DNA of 64,000 nt from positions 1 to 64,000 of the forward strand of contig JAKZMJ010000001.1 in the NCBI GenBank assembly GCA_030491005.1. The letters are read 5' to 3'. Under the pieces are notes generated by a model. That model made no database searches. It saw only the letters and a program-made list of their open reading frames with translations, and was not told where the DNA came from. Each line of letters begins with the position of its first letter. Position 1 is the stretch's first letter. The DNA comes from Sulfurospirillum sp. (GTDB lineage Bacteria > Campylobacterota > Campylobacteria > Campylobacterales > Arcobacteraceae). Below, piece by piece: positions 16,155-24,776 of this stretch. A program made the position numbers and the translations under genes.

Positions 16155-16988
16155 TTAAAATTGAACCATAGTTTTATTTTTATATGCTTCTTTTACTTTT
16201 TCATATGAATTAGTATATTCATCTGCTGTAGTATCTTGTTTTAAAATTCCTGTTGGAAATAAATCTTTTTGCTCTGTATCTTCTAATTTATCAAACTTTG
16301 TTTTTGCAATTGAAATTTTATCAATCCAGTTTAAATTTTCCATAGCCGTACCCATTTTATTTTTTCTACCCAAATTTACATGGCAGTTTGAGAAAATATC
16401 AAAAAATGAATAACCATTGTGAGCAAAGCCTTTTACAAAAATACGCTCCAACTTTTTAGGGTCTAGCATAGTTTCACGTGCCACAAAAGAAGCCCCCGCC
16501 CCAATAGCTAAATTACATGCATCAAAAGTAGGGTCTATATTTCCTTTTTTCATAGTAACAGTCCACATTCCTTTTGGTGTTGTTGGACTGGTTTGTGAGT
16601 TAGTTAAACCATAAATAAAGTTATTTATAACTATATGATTTATATCTATATTTCTTCTACATCCATGAATAGTATGATTTCCTCCAATAGCTAAACCATC
16701 ACCATCACCTGTTATACAAAATACTTTTTTTTCAGGATTTGCAAGTTTTATTCCCGTAGCATAAGCAATAGTTCTTCCATGTGTAGTATGAACTGTATTG
16801 CAGTTTACATAAGAAGAAAATCTTCCAGAACACCCAATACCTGAAACCACACAAATATCGTCCATATTCCATCCTAGTTTATCAATAGCTCTAATAAAAG
16901 CTTTTAATATTACACCATCACCACAACCCCAACACCACAATGTTGGCATTTTGTTAGTTCTTAAATATTCATCATAATTAAAAGCCAT
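16155..16988 (-). CDS. oorB: 2-oxoglutarate:acceptor oxidoreductase, beta (TPP) subunit
   Basis: This 277-residue subunit binds thiamine diphosphate and an iron-sulfur cluster. The cluster cysteines are seen in LWCWGCGDG and later near GIGCSGR; the TPP motif is GDGDGLAIGGNH followed by NNFIYGLTNSQ. The start overlaps the oorA stop by one base. Together with oorDAC it replaces the 2-oxoglutarate dehydrogenase complex in the citric acid cycle of these bacteria. Confidence 0.95.
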   Translation of the reverse strand: MAFNYDEYLRTNKMPTLWCWGCGDGVILKAFIRAIDKLGWNMDDICVVSGIGCSGRFSSYVNCNTVHTTHGRTIAYATGIKLANPEKKVFCITGDGDGLAIGGNHTIHGCRRNIDINHIVINNFIYGLTNSQTSPTTPKGMWTVTMKKGNIDPTFDACNLAIGAGASFVARETMLDPKKLERIFVKGFAHNGYSFFDIFSNCHVNLGRKNKMGTAMENLNWIDKISIAKTKFDKLEDTEQKDLFPTGILKQDTTADEYTNSYEKVKEAYKNKTMVQF

Positions 16989-18118
16989 TACATTCCTTTC
17001 ACTGTTTTTATTATTTCAAGTGGAGCAATTGGTCTACCATTTGCTTTTAATAAAGTAGTAAAATCTCTTCTTCCACTTACTCGCTCAATTTCACCTAAAT
17101 ATTGTCCTAAATTTAATTCTGTAACAAGTACTTTATCAAATTTATCAGTTAATTGCTTAATTCTTTTTTCAGGACTTGGCCATAAGGTAAGTGGTCTAAA
17201 TAGTCCTACTTTTATACCATCATTTTTTAATCTATTAATGGCTTCTTTAACAGATAATGCAACTGAACCATAAGCAATAATTAAAATATCTGCATCTTCT
17301 ATCATATATTCTTCATTTTGCTCAATTTCATCAACATAATTATCAACTTTTTTAAATAATCTTTTTATTAATTTATCACATTTTTGCTCATCTTCTGTTG
17401 GATGACCTTTTTCATCATGATGTAATCCAGTATAATGATATCTATATCCTTCAAACATAGGATTTAATACTGCTGGTTGATCATCTTTGCAATCATAAGG
17501 TTTATAATCTTCTTTAGCTCCATTAAAAGTTTTTCTAGGAATTATATTTTTCTTTACTACTTGCGCTGTAGGAATAATAGCTTTTCCACTCATATGACCA
17601 ATAGTTTCATCAAGAAGCACAAACACAGGTGTCATAAATCTATCTGCTAGATTAAATGCTTTTACAGTTTGAGTATAACACTCAGCTAGCGTTCCTGCAC
17701 ATAAAGTAATAGATTTATAATCACCATGTGTTGGTGATTTAGCTTGTAATATATCACCTTGTGCCACTCTTGTAGGAAGTCCAGTTGAAGGTCCTCCTCT
17801 CATTACATTTATAATCACAAGTGGAACTTCTGCTATAAAAGCTAGTCCTATGTTTTCTGCTTTTAGTGAAATACCAGGACCAGAAGTAGCAGTTAGCGAC
17901 CTCTTACCACTCATAGATGCACCAATAGCACAACAAACGCCAGCAATTTCATCTTCCATTTGAATAGCTGCACCACCAATAGATGGTAATACATCACACA
18001 TCATGTGCATTATCTCACTTGCAGGTGTTAATGGATAACCACCAAAAAACTCACATCCTGCATCAATAGATGCAAGCGCTGCTAAATCATTACCAGTTGA
18101 AATTATTTCTCTAGTCAT
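16988..18118 (-). CDS. oorA: 2-oxoglutarate:acceptor oxidoreductase, alpha subunit
   Basis: This 376-residue subunit carries the pyruvate:ferredoxin oxidoreductase domain I fold. Visible family features are AALASIDAGCEFFGGYPLTP at the N-terminus, the TSGPGISLKAENIGLA block near residue 80, and MRGGPSTGLPTR. The C-terminal third has the domain II segment DILIIAYGSVALSVKEAI. It lies nine bases after oorD with its own GGAGAGA ribosome site. Confidence 0.95.
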   Translation of the reverse strand: MTREIISTGNDLAALASIDAGCEFFGGYPLTPASEIMHMMCDVLPSIGGAAIQMEDEIAGVCCAIGASMSGKRSLTATSGPGISLKAENIGLAFIAEVPLVIINVMRGGPSTGLPTRVAQGDILQAKSPTHGDYKSITLCAGTLAECYTQTVKAFNLADRFMTPVFVLLDETIGHMSGKAIIPTAQVVKKNIIPRKTFNGAKEDYKPYDCKDDQPAVLNPMFEGYRYHYTGLHHDEKGHPTEDEQKCDKLIKRLFKKVDNYVDEIEQNEEYMIEDADILIIAYGSVALSVKEAINRLKNDGIKVGLFRPLTLWPSPEKRIKQLTDKFDKVLVTELNLGQYLGEIERVSGRRDFTTLLKANGRPIAPLEIIKTVKGM

Positions 18119-18127
18119 TCTCTCTCC

Positions 18128-18445
18128 TTAAGCATCTAATGCTCTATATTTATTGTCTGTTATAGCTTGGGCTCTTAACTTAGCTTCATTGGTTAATTTA
18201 GCAAATTTGAATTCTTTTTTATCTGCAACATAAATTGCAAAATCAGGACAGGATAGTTCACAATCATTACAACCAATACATGATTGTGGGTCTCTAACAC
18301 TAATCATTGCACCAAGTGTTGATGTTGGTTCTGGTATCATCGCAATTACACCTGCTGGACAAACAGATACACATATATCACATGCTTTACACCTATTTGT
18401 ATCAACCCATACAGGAGTATTTTTTGGAGCTTCTAAAGTTGCCAT
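18128..18445 (-). CDS. oorD: 2-oxoglutarate:acceptor oxidoreductase, delta (ferredoxin) subunit
   Basis: This 105-residue ferredoxin-like subunit has two [4Fe-4S] motifs, CKACDICVSVCP (residues 18-29) and CIGCNDCELSCP (near 56-67). It transfers electrons from the catalytic subunits to the external acceptor. It is the first gene of the operon, consistent with the oorDABC order in Campylobacter and Helicobacter. A promoter with good -35 and -10 boxes lies about 117 bases upstream. Confidence 0.95.
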   Translation of the reverse strand: MATLEAPKNTPVWVDTNRCKACDICVSVCPAGVIAMIPEPTSTLGAMISVRDPQSCIGCNDCELSCPDFAIYVADKKEFKFAKLTNEAKLRAQAITDNKYRALDA

Positions 18446-18561
18446 ATTTTCCCTTTAGTTTTAAATTAATATTTAAAAAATATAAAATTAAATATCACAT
18501 CATTAATGATAACCTAATATTAAAAATATACTATACATAAATTAAAATACATTATTTATGA

Positions 18562-18594
18562 ATTATACTTATGTTACCATCTGTTACAAGTATA
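18562..18594 (-). promoter_or_regulatory. oor operon promoter with inverted-repeat overlap
   Basis: On the minus strand TTGTAA (complement of 18584-18589) and TATAAT (complement of 18562-18567) are 16 bases apart, a near-consensus housekeeping promoter. It is embedded in an inverted repeat, TATACTT at 18564-18570 with AAGTATA at 18588-18594, which also encloses two direct GTTAC repeats. On the plus strand TATAGT at 18591-18596 could serve the methyltransferase gene, so the region may be a shared control site. Confidence 0.6.
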
Positions 18595-18652
18595 GTATAA
18601 ACAAAACAATATTTAAAATATATTAAGCTACAATTGTACTAAAGGTTATTTC

Positions 18653-19363
18653 TTGATTTTATATCAGCCAATTAAAGGCTATTGTTACAATAGTGATACA
18701 CATTTTTTATATAATTTTATTTGTGATAGTTTAAAAAAATATAAAAATGTTAATGGAAAACTACTAGATATAGGTAGTGGTAGTGGCATTTTAGGTTTAC
18801 TACTTGCAAGAGATTATAAAAAATTATCTTTAAATCAATGTGAAATTCAAGATATATTTCAAACTTATTCAAGTATAAATTCAAAATGTAATAATATAGA
18901 TTCATTTATATATAAAGACTCATTTATACATTGTGATTTTAAAAAACAATTTGATATGTGTGTATCCAATCCACCATTTTATCACTCTTGCGTTATAAAA
19001 AGTGAAAATAAATCTTTAAAAATAGCTAGATATAATGATTCTTTACCTTTGGAAACATTTATAAAACAAAATGCAAAAATATTAAAAAATAATGGCAAGT
19101 TATTTTTTTGTTACGATGTTAAACAACTAAATGATATTATTTATTTCTTACAAAAATACAAGTTAAATTTAGAAAGCTTACAATTTGTTCATCCAAATAA
19201 AAATAAAAATGCAAGTTTAGTTTTAATATATGCAAGAAAAAATTCAAAATCATTATTAAGTATTTTAGAACCTTTATTTGTTTTTGAAGGTAAAGAGTTC
19301 TCAAAAAATACACAAGAGATATATAAAAAATCTTCAACATATAGTATAAAAGCACATATATGA
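18653..19363 (+). CDS. SAM-dependent methyltransferase, TrmN6/YfiC-like
   Basis: The protein has 236 residues with the SAM-binding motif LLDIGSGSGILGLLLA (about residues 38-53) and the catalytic VSNPPF (near 105), the N-P-P-F/Y signature of N6-adenine methyltransferases. The start region QPIKGYCYNSDTHFL resembles tRNA1(Val) A37 methyltransferases of the YfiC type, so tRNA is the likely target. The start is TTG, with AAAGG about eight bases upstream; no ATG fits the conserved N-terminus. The gene is divergent from oor. Confidence 0.75.
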   Translation: MILYQPIKGYCYNSDTHFLYNFICDSLKKYKNVNGKLLDIGSGSGILGLLLARDYKKLSLNQCEIQDIFQTYSSINSKCNNIDSFIYKDSFIHCDFKKQFDMCVSNPPFYHSCVIKSENKSLKIARYNDSLPLETFIKQNAKILKNNGKLFFCYDVKQLNDIIYFLQKYKLNLESLQFVHPNKNKNASLVLIYARKNSKSLLSILEPLFVFEGKEFSKNTQEIYKKSSTYSIKAHI

Positions 19364-19489
19364 GTTATAAATATAGTCTTAATTTAATCTAAAGTTCTTT
19401 TCTAGTAAACTTCTATAGGATTATAATGAATTAGATTTATATTTTATACTTCATTTATAAACTTGGTTGTTACAAAAAAGGCACAATTC

Positions 19490-19681
19490 ATGTTAAGTTT
19501 TATTTGCAATATATTTAGAACTCCACGAAGACTCTATCCTAAACAAAGAAATAATACTTCAGCAAAGCAAATAGTATCTCTTTTGAGTAATGGTAATGTC
19601 TTACTTCAACAATCAAAATACTATACTTTAAAAGATATTGAAAAGAAAAAAAAAGATGTTTTTTCGTACTTTAATAAATAA
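19490..19681 (+). CDS. Small basic protein of unknown function
   Basis: I do not recognise this 63-residue protein. It is lysine- and arginine-rich (RTPRRLYPKQR near the N-terminus, DIEKKKKDVF near the C-terminus) and has a short hydrophobic start (MLSFICNIF). I chose the ATG at 19490, which has AAAAAAGG nine bases upstream; an in-frame TTG at 19463 is less likely. A TATAAT lies about 70 bases upstream. The next gene begins 12 bases after the stop, so the two may be co-transcribed. Confidence 0.45.
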   Translation: MLSFICNIFRTPRRLYPKQRNNTSAKQIVSLLSNGNVLLQQSKYYTLKDIEKKKKDVFSYFNK

Positions 19682-19692
19682 AATATTATTGT

Positions 19693-20295
19693 ATGATTAA
19701 GAATAAAAAGTATAAGAATAGGTATCAATTAGTAAAAGATAGTTTTAAAAAAGCAGAAGATAGCATTAAAAGTTTTGAGTTAGAAAATAATGAACTAGCA
19801 ATACCCTCTATAAATGAGCTAAGATATGCAGGACATCACATCTTAAACGCAACACAGGAAAATAAATCATCAAAGATTTTAAGAGAATTAGATAAAGCAC
19901 ATAGGCATACAAAAAGAGCTTATTATGATGCAGTTGAAGCTACATTATTATATTCACTTGACGAAATAAAAATATTCGATAAAGAATATAAAAAAATTCC
20001 TGAAACATTATCTGTCATAAATAATTATAATGAAAAGATATCAAAGATTTACGATATAGTTCAAGAAATACAAGAAATAAGTTATGAGACAAGAGAAGAA
20101 AAATATATTAAAATTGATGAATATCATTTGAAAATAAAAAGAACTAATAATGAATTAAAAAACTCGATTAGTTCTATAGTGGTACCAATTGATAAAAATA
20201 CAAAAGCTGAAGTAAAAGAGCATAGAAGATTTTTAATTACTTCTTTATTCGCAATATTAGGAATTAGCATTACAATTATTATTGCTAAATTTTAA
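19693..20295 (+). CDS. Tail-anchored coiled-coil membrane protein of unknown function
   Basis: This 200-residue protein has no signal peptide. Most of it is charged and helical (for example KDSFKKAEDSIKSFELEN and KIYDIVQEIQEISYETREE), and the C-terminus is a single membrane segment, about residues 178-198 (FLITSLFAILGISITIIIAKF, described in part). It is probably anchored in the inner membrane with its bulk in the cytoplasm. The AGHHILNA and KAHRHTKRAYYDA segments contain clustered histidines. I know no function. It lies just upstream of the duplicated ykgJ start. Confidence 0.5.
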   Translation: MIKNKKYKNRYQLVKDSFKKAEDSIKSFELENNELAIPSINELRYAGHHILNATQENKSSKILRELDKAHRHTKRAYYDAVEATLLYSLDEIKIFDKEYKKIPETLSVINNYNEKISKIYDIVQEIQEISYETREEKYIKIDEYHLKIKRTNNELKNSISSIVVPIDKNTKAEVKEHRRFLITSLFAILGISITIIIAKF

Positions 20296-20314
20296 ACTGA
20301 AACAATATTAACAT

Positions 20315-20428
20315 ATGAGTATAATAATTAAAAAAAACTTCCCTTTTTCTTTTGATACTTCTTCTTGTTCTTCTTGTCTTGGTAATTGTTGTATTGGGGA
20401 AAGTGGTAATATTTGGATAAATCAACAA
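20315..20428 (+). pseudogene. Truncated 5' copy of the ykgJ-like gene
   Basis: These 114 bases are the first 38 codons of the ykgJ-like gene at 21789, copied with one mismatch (G at 20399, C at 21873). The reading frame then runs into unrelated insertion-sequence DNA and stops at 20512. The fragment keeps the CSSCLGNCC metal-binding motif but lacks the rest of the protein. It is not expected to work. Confidence 0.85.
20315..20428 (+). repeat. 114-bp direct duplication, left copy
   Basis: The left copy begins exactly at the ykgJ ATG and matches 21789-21902 at 113 of 114 positions. The bases before and after the two copies differ completely. The two copies bracket an insertion sequence. Confidence 0.95.
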
Positions 20429-21788
20429 TTTTTTCTCCATTCCTTATGGTTAAATTGTAAAATTCAGTATTTTTATATAAATTTCTATCAATGGTCATGT
20501 AATAAGTTTTAAACTTTGATGTATACAAATAGATAAAATTCCAAATGCTAAAACGCAAGCTACCTTATTTGCCCCTTGATAGTATATTTTATCACATCCA
20601 AAGTCATCTTTTAAGTATTTATTTACTCGCTCTACCATACTTCTTTGCTTGTAGTGATGTTTATCTGATGCTTGAGTCAAATTTAAATATTCAAATTTTT
20701 CTTTTTCCTCTTTTGCTAAAGCTATTTTTTCTTTTAGCACTTTAGAGTTTTTAGGATTTATATCTATGATTGGTTTATGATTTAACTCTTCAGAATACTC
20801 TGCAATAATATCACTATCATATCCAGCATCAAGTAAATCATGAAGATACATTACTCTTTTGCTAGTTTCATTTATAAGTGGAAGTGCTACAGAACTATCA
20901 TGAACATTTGCACCACTATAAAATGCAACTACTGGTATATCTCCATCAACAACACTAATATGAAGTTTACCACCTATCCAAACTTCTCTATTACCTTTTG
21001 AATTTTGTTTAATACCAACTCCACATGATGTTGATACAAGTGATAACATATCATTAGTAGTTTTCATATCTTTTTGAAATTCAAGAATCTTTGGTTTTAT
21101 AGCTTCTCTTTTCTCACCTTTTTTAGGTCTTCCAACTTTATTTTTTGCTTTCTCTTTTTTCTCAACTTTTACAGGTTTTTCCCTAAGTGGTATTTTAGTA
21201 GCATCACTTGCATTGTACATAAATATAGTATCTGACAAATACTCTTCTATGAATTTTTGATGAGTTTTCTCAGCTATTTTCATATCACTAAGTTGTTCAA
21301 ACACTCTACTAAATTTTGATTCACTAGGAATATCTATTTTATATCTCCATCCACATAATACTCGCAATATTCTATCCCTATGCAGTCTATGAATTAAATC
21401 TCTTGTTGTTTGTATATTATAAACTGATTTAGCAATAAATGCCCTTGCTATTTCTTCTCTATCTTTTGGAGTGTTTGTAATTGTTACAATTGTAACATGC
21501 TTTTCTATTTGGGCAAAATCTAATATTTTTATTAATTTTTCTTCTTTAGTGCTTAGTGTTCCTAGTTGTTCTTTTATCTCAGGAAATAAACAATTTTCAT
21601 GGTTTATAATCCTAAGCCACATTTTTGAAAGATTTGAAGATAATTTTGGTATAATATTTTTCATAAGTTGAATCTCTTTTCTGTTAAATTTTAGGATATA
21701 AAATTATAACTTATTTGAAATTTGATTCAACTTTTTTTACAAATAAAAACCTAAATTATGAACTTATTTGCTAATTTGCAAGTGGCTC
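20429..21788. mobile_element. Second insertion sequence, ends not defined
   Basis: This 1360-base stretch lies exactly between the two 114-bp duplicate copies and holds one transposase gene on the minus strand. I searched both ends for inverted repeats and found none convincing, so the true element may be shorter. Near the right end CAAATAAGTT occurs twice as part of a short internal repeat, read on the minus strand. Confidence 0.6.
20495..21664 (-). CDS. DDE-type transposase
   Basis: This 389-residue protein has the arrangement of the IS4/IS5-like transposase fold: an N-terminal helical part, a lysine-rich linker (VEKKEKAKNKVGRPKKGEKRE, near residues 170-190, resembling an AT-hook), then VWIGGKLHISVVDGDIPV, LHDLLDAGYDSDII with a likely catalytic D, and a C-terminal QRSMVERVNKYLKDDFG with the likely catalytic E. 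It is not related closely to the transposase at 1397. The frame is intact. Confidence 0.85.
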   Translation of the reverse strand: MKNIIPKLSSNLSKMWLRIINHENCLFPEIKEQLGTLSTKEEKLIKILDFAQIEKHVTIVTITNTPKDREEIARAFIAKSVYNIQTTRDLIHRLHRDRILRVLCGWRYKIDIPSESKFSRVFEQLSDMKIAEKTHQKFIEEYLSDTIFMYNASDATKIPLREKPVKVEKKEKAKNKVGRPKKGEKREAIKPKILEFQKDMKTTNDMLSLVSTSCGVGIKQNSKGNREVWIGGKLHISVVDGDIPVVAFYSGANVHDSSVALPLINETSKRVMYLHDLLDAGYDSDIIAEYSEELNHKPIIDINPKNSKVLKEKIALAKEEKEKFEYLNLTQASDKHHYKQRSMVERVNKYLKDDFGCDKIYYQGANKVACVLAFGILSICIHQSLKLIT

Positions 21789-21902
21789 ATGAGTATAATA
21801 ATTAAAAAAAACTTCCCTTTTTCTTTTGATACTTCTTCTTGTTCTTCTTGTCTTGGTAATTGTTGTATTGGGCAAAGTGGTAATATTTGGATAAATCAAC
21901 AA
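21789..21902 (+). repeat. 114-bp direct duplication, right copy
   Basis: This is the right copy of the duplication and forms the authentic 5' end of the intact ykgJ-like gene. It matches 20315-20428 with a single mismatch. Confidence 0.95.
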
Positions 21903-22169
21903 GAAATGATGAACTTAAGTAAATATCTAAATATTAGTGTAGAGGAATTAAAAATCAAATTTTTAAGAAAAGAATTATATAAATACAGTATAAAAGAGAT
22001 ACAATTATCAAAAAACAATTTTGCTTGTATTTTTTTTGATTTAGATAAAAAATCTTGTTCAATATATGAACAAAGACCACAACAATGTAAAACTTTTCCC
22101 TTTTGGGATTATTTTAAAAACAATATAAAAGAGGTGTTAAAAGAATGTCCAGCTATTACAAAATTATAA
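21789..22169 (+). CDS. YkgJ-family zinc/iron-cluster protein
   Basis: This 126-residue protein has the cysteine pattern of the YkgJ (CxxCxxxCC) family: CSSCLGNCC near residues 18-26, then CIFF and the C-terminal CSIYEQRPQQCKTFPFWD. These cysteines bind a metal cluster; the function of the family is not settled. I start it at the ATG of the duplicated segment. The last 25 bases overlap the start of the lipoprotein gene. Because the insertion sequence lies immediately before the ATG, this copy has lost its original upstream sequence and may depend on a promoter within the element. Confidence 0.8.
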   Translation: MSIIIKKNFPFSFDTSSCSSCLGNCCIGQSGNIWINQQEMMNLSKYLNISVEELKIKFLRKELYKYSIKEIQLSKNNFACIFFDLDKKSCSIYEQRPQQCKTFPFWDYFKNNIKEVLKECPAITKL

Positions 22170-23440
22170 TTACTTTTTTTATCATATTTAGCTTTACATC
22201 TTGTTCAAGTTTTCAAAAGACAATAAATAATAACATATATCAAGCAAAGTTTTCTAATGAAAACAAGCTTATTATGTTTGCCCTTGATTATGAAGGCAAT
22301 AAGAATTATAAAGAAGCTAAACAGATTTATAAAAACTTATTTGATAATACTTCAAACAGTGAATATTTACTAAAATATTTAAAAATGTCTTTAAATATGA
22401 AACAATTTGATGATATCGTTAAAATCAGTGTAAAATATTTAAAAAATAACAATAATATAAGGGTATTAAAAATATACATTTTAACTTTAATACATCAAGA
22501 AAAATTAGATAAAGCATTAAAAAGTGCTTTAGCTTTAATCAAACAAGATAAAGAAAATGAAAGCTATAGAATACTTGGCTTGACATATTTAAAAATGAAA
22601 AAATATAAAAAATCATTGGAAATTTATAAAACCTTGTACAGTAAAGATTTAAAAGCTAAAGACTTGGGAAATATAGTAGATATTTTATTTATTTATTTAA
22701 ATAAAAAAGAAAGTGCTATTTCATACTTAGAAACTCACATTAAGCTTCATAAAGCTAGTCAAGAAACCTATAATCAACTATTGAACATATATTATAAAGG
22801 AAAAAATACAAATTCTATTATACGAGTTTTAAAAGCTAAATACTTTTCATTAAACAATAAAAACAATAACAAGAATAAACAAGAACAAAAGCTAACGTAT
22901 AGCTTACTAGTGCATTATTTAGAGAAAAAAGATATAAATCTTTTAATAAAATTTTTAGAAAAAAATAAACTTGATAAATATAAGCTTTTATCTCTATACA
23001 AACAAAACAAGCAAAAGAAAAAAGCTTTAATATTGATTAGAAAAATGTATATAAGCAATGGTGATATTAATTTATTAGGACAAATTGCTATGTTAGAATT
23101 TGAATTAAGCAAAAATAAAAAAGATGTTTTAGCAGATGTTATTAAAAAATTTAAAGATACATTAACAGTACTAAACAACCATAGATATCAAAATTATTTA
23201 GCTTATATTTTAATTGATTTTGATATTGACATAAAAGAAGGTTTAATTTTAGTAAAAAAAGCATTAGATAAAAAACCTAAAAATTTTGCATACCTAGATA
23301 CTTTGGCATGGGGTGAGTATAAAATAAAAAATTGTAAAGAAGCATACAAAACTATGCAAATAGTAATTAAAAACTTAGGAAGTAAAAATAAAGAAATTAA
23401 ATTACATTGGGATAAAATCAAGGAGTGTTCAAACAAATGA
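22145..23440 (+). CDS. TPR-repeat lipoprotein
   Basis: This 431-residue protein has a lipoprotein signal: a hydrophobic start ending in the lipobox FTSC (cysteine near residue 20). The rest consists of repeated helix pairs typical of tetratricopeptide repeats, for example [26 protein letters not shown] and [21 protein letters not shown]. It is probably anchored to the outer membrane facing the periplasm. It overlaps the ykgJ-like gene by 25 bases and the trpC start by four (ATGA). Similar genes sit in this position in other Campylobacterota. The partner protein is not known. Confidence 0.75.
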   Translation: MSSYYKIIITFFIIFSFTSCSSFQKTINNNIYQAKFSNENKLIMFALDYEGNKNYKEAKQIYKNLFDNTSNSEYLLKYLKMSLNMKQFDDIVKISVKYLKNNNNIRVLKIYILTLIHQEKLDKALKSALALIKQDKENESYRILGLTYLKMKKYKKSLEIYKTLYSKDLKAKDLGNIVDILFIYLNKKESAISYLETHIKLHKASQETYNQLLNIYYKGKNTNSIIRVLKAKYFSLNNKNNNKNKQEQKLTYSLLVHYLEKKDINLLIKFLEKNKLDKYKLLSLYKQNKQKKKALILIRKMYISNGDINLLGQIAMLEFELSKNKKDVLADVIKKFKDTLTVLNNHRYQNYLAYILIDFDIDIKEGLILVKKALDKKPKNFAYLDTLAWGEYKIKNCKEAYKTMQIVIKNLGSKNKEIKLHWDKIKECSNK

Positions 23441-24228
23441 TATTAAATGAGATTATAGAAAAAACAAAGTATGACCTAGAAAAAAGAAAAAAAGATTTTT
23501 CTTTAGATTTTTTAGGAAGAAGTTTAAGTGCCAATCCTTTCGCACCAAGAGATGTTAAACCATATTTAAGATCTACAAAAGATGAACCTATAAGAATAAT
23601 AGCTGAAGTAAAAAAAGCAAGTCCTTCAAAAGGCATTATAAAAGAAGATTTTGACCCTTTATTAATAGCACAATCTTACAGTAATGCTGGGGCAAATGCA
23701 ATTTCTGTTTTAACTGAACCACATTATTTTCAAGGTAATTTAGAATATCTAACACAAATTAGACGCTATGTTCCAACACCTCTTTTAAGAAAAGATTTTA
23801 TTGTTGATAAATATCAAATAGTTGAAGCATTAGTATATGGAGCTGATTTTATACTTCTAATTGCAAAAGCTTTAAGTACAAAAGAATTAAAAACATTATA
23901 TGAATATGCACTTCATCTTGGTTTAGAGGTTTTACTTGAAATTCATGATAAAGAAGATTTGACAAAGGCTATGCGATGTGGTGCAAGTATAATAGGAATA
24001 AATCATAGAAATTTAGATACTTTTGAAATGGATATGAATTTATGTGATAAATTAATTCCTATGATTCCAAATGGTAAAATTATAATTGCAGAAAGTGGTG
24101 TGAGTGATATGCAAACTATTAAAAGATTAGTAAGTATTGGAGCAGATGCTTTTTTAATCGGTGAGCATTTTATGAGACAAGATGATATAGGTGGTGAAGT
24201 GTTAAAATTTAAAAATATTAAAGTATAA
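23437..24228 (+). CDS. trpC: Indole-3-glycerol phosphate synthase
   Basis: This 263-residue enzyme closes the indole ring in tryptophan synthesis. It has the family sequences [39 protein letters not shown], the [10 protein letters not shown] loop and AESGV. I start it at ATG 23437, 11 bases after AAGGAG; an in-frame GTG at 23425 abuts that ribosome site. It overlaps the lipoprotein stop by four bases. No other trp genes are nearby. Confidence 0.94.
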   Translation: MILNEIIEKTKYDLEKRKKDFSLDFLGRSLSANPFAPRDVKPYLRSTKDEPIRIIAEVKKASPSKGIIKEDFDPLLIAQSYSNAGANAISVLTEPHYFQGNLEYLTQIRRYVPTPLLRKDFIVDKYQIVEALVYGADFILLIAKALSTKELKTLYEYALHLGLEVLLEIHDKEDLTKAMRCGASIIGINHRNLDTFEMDMNLCDKLIPMIPNGKIIIAESGVSDMQTIKRLVSIGADAFLIGEHFMRQDDIGGEVLKFKNIKV

Positions 24229-24275
24229 GTTAATTTAAATATTTTTTAATACGATTTTACTTTTATTACAAATTT

Positions 24276-24776
24276 TTAATATTTAGCTATAAGCTTAAAT
24301 TTATCATTTAGTAAAGCAATTAATATTGCTTCTCCATTTTTAGAAACTCTAAACTCTCCATACTTTGCATTTTCATATTTTTTTCCACTTCCTTCTTCAA
24401 AGAAATAGCTCGTTGTTGATATCTTAGATTGTGCAAAATGTTCATTTTTATAATAAGTAAAATTTAACAATATTTCATTGTCTTTTAATTTTTCTTCATC
24501 TATAAATTTTACAAATTGTCCTTCATACTTTGCATTCAAAGTTAAAACAAGTTTAGACACTCTATTAGAAGTTTTTAATAATTCTTTATTTACTTTAGTT
24601 AATAAATCAAAATTTAAACGCATATAATCACCTTGCATAAGTGAACGAGGATCAATAGGAGCTAACTTCAGTCTTAAAACTATACCTTCTTTTAATATAA
24701 GTTCTTTTTTATATGTGGAATAAGCCATAGTTGCAATAAAAAGCAAGATAGTTGTGATGATGACTATATTTCGCAT
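24276..24776 (-). CDS. GDYXXLXY-family membrane-anchored protein
   Basis: This 166-residue protein has one N-terminal membrane segment (IVIITTILLFIATMAYS) and the family motif GDYMRLNFDL near residue 50, following LKLAPIDPRSLMQ. The C-terminal part carries EFRVSKNGEAILIALL. Members of this family are encoded next to DUF2157/DUF4401 membrane proteins, as here: the start lies inside the end of the neighbouring gene by 13 bases. The function is unknown. Confidence 0.8.
   Translation of the reverse strand: MRNIVIITTILLFIATMAYSTYKKELILKEGIVLRLKLAPIDPRSLMQGDYMRLNFDLLTKVNKELLKTSNRVSKLVLTLNAKYEGQFVKFIDEEKLKDNEILLNFTYYKNEHFAQSKISTTSYFFEEGSGKKYENAKYGEFRVSKNGEAILIALLNDKFKLIAKY

Noticed and set aside
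20429-21788. Terminal inverted repeats of the second insertion sequence
   Set aside because: Only loose similarity such as AATAAGTT was found between the two ends, not enough to call.
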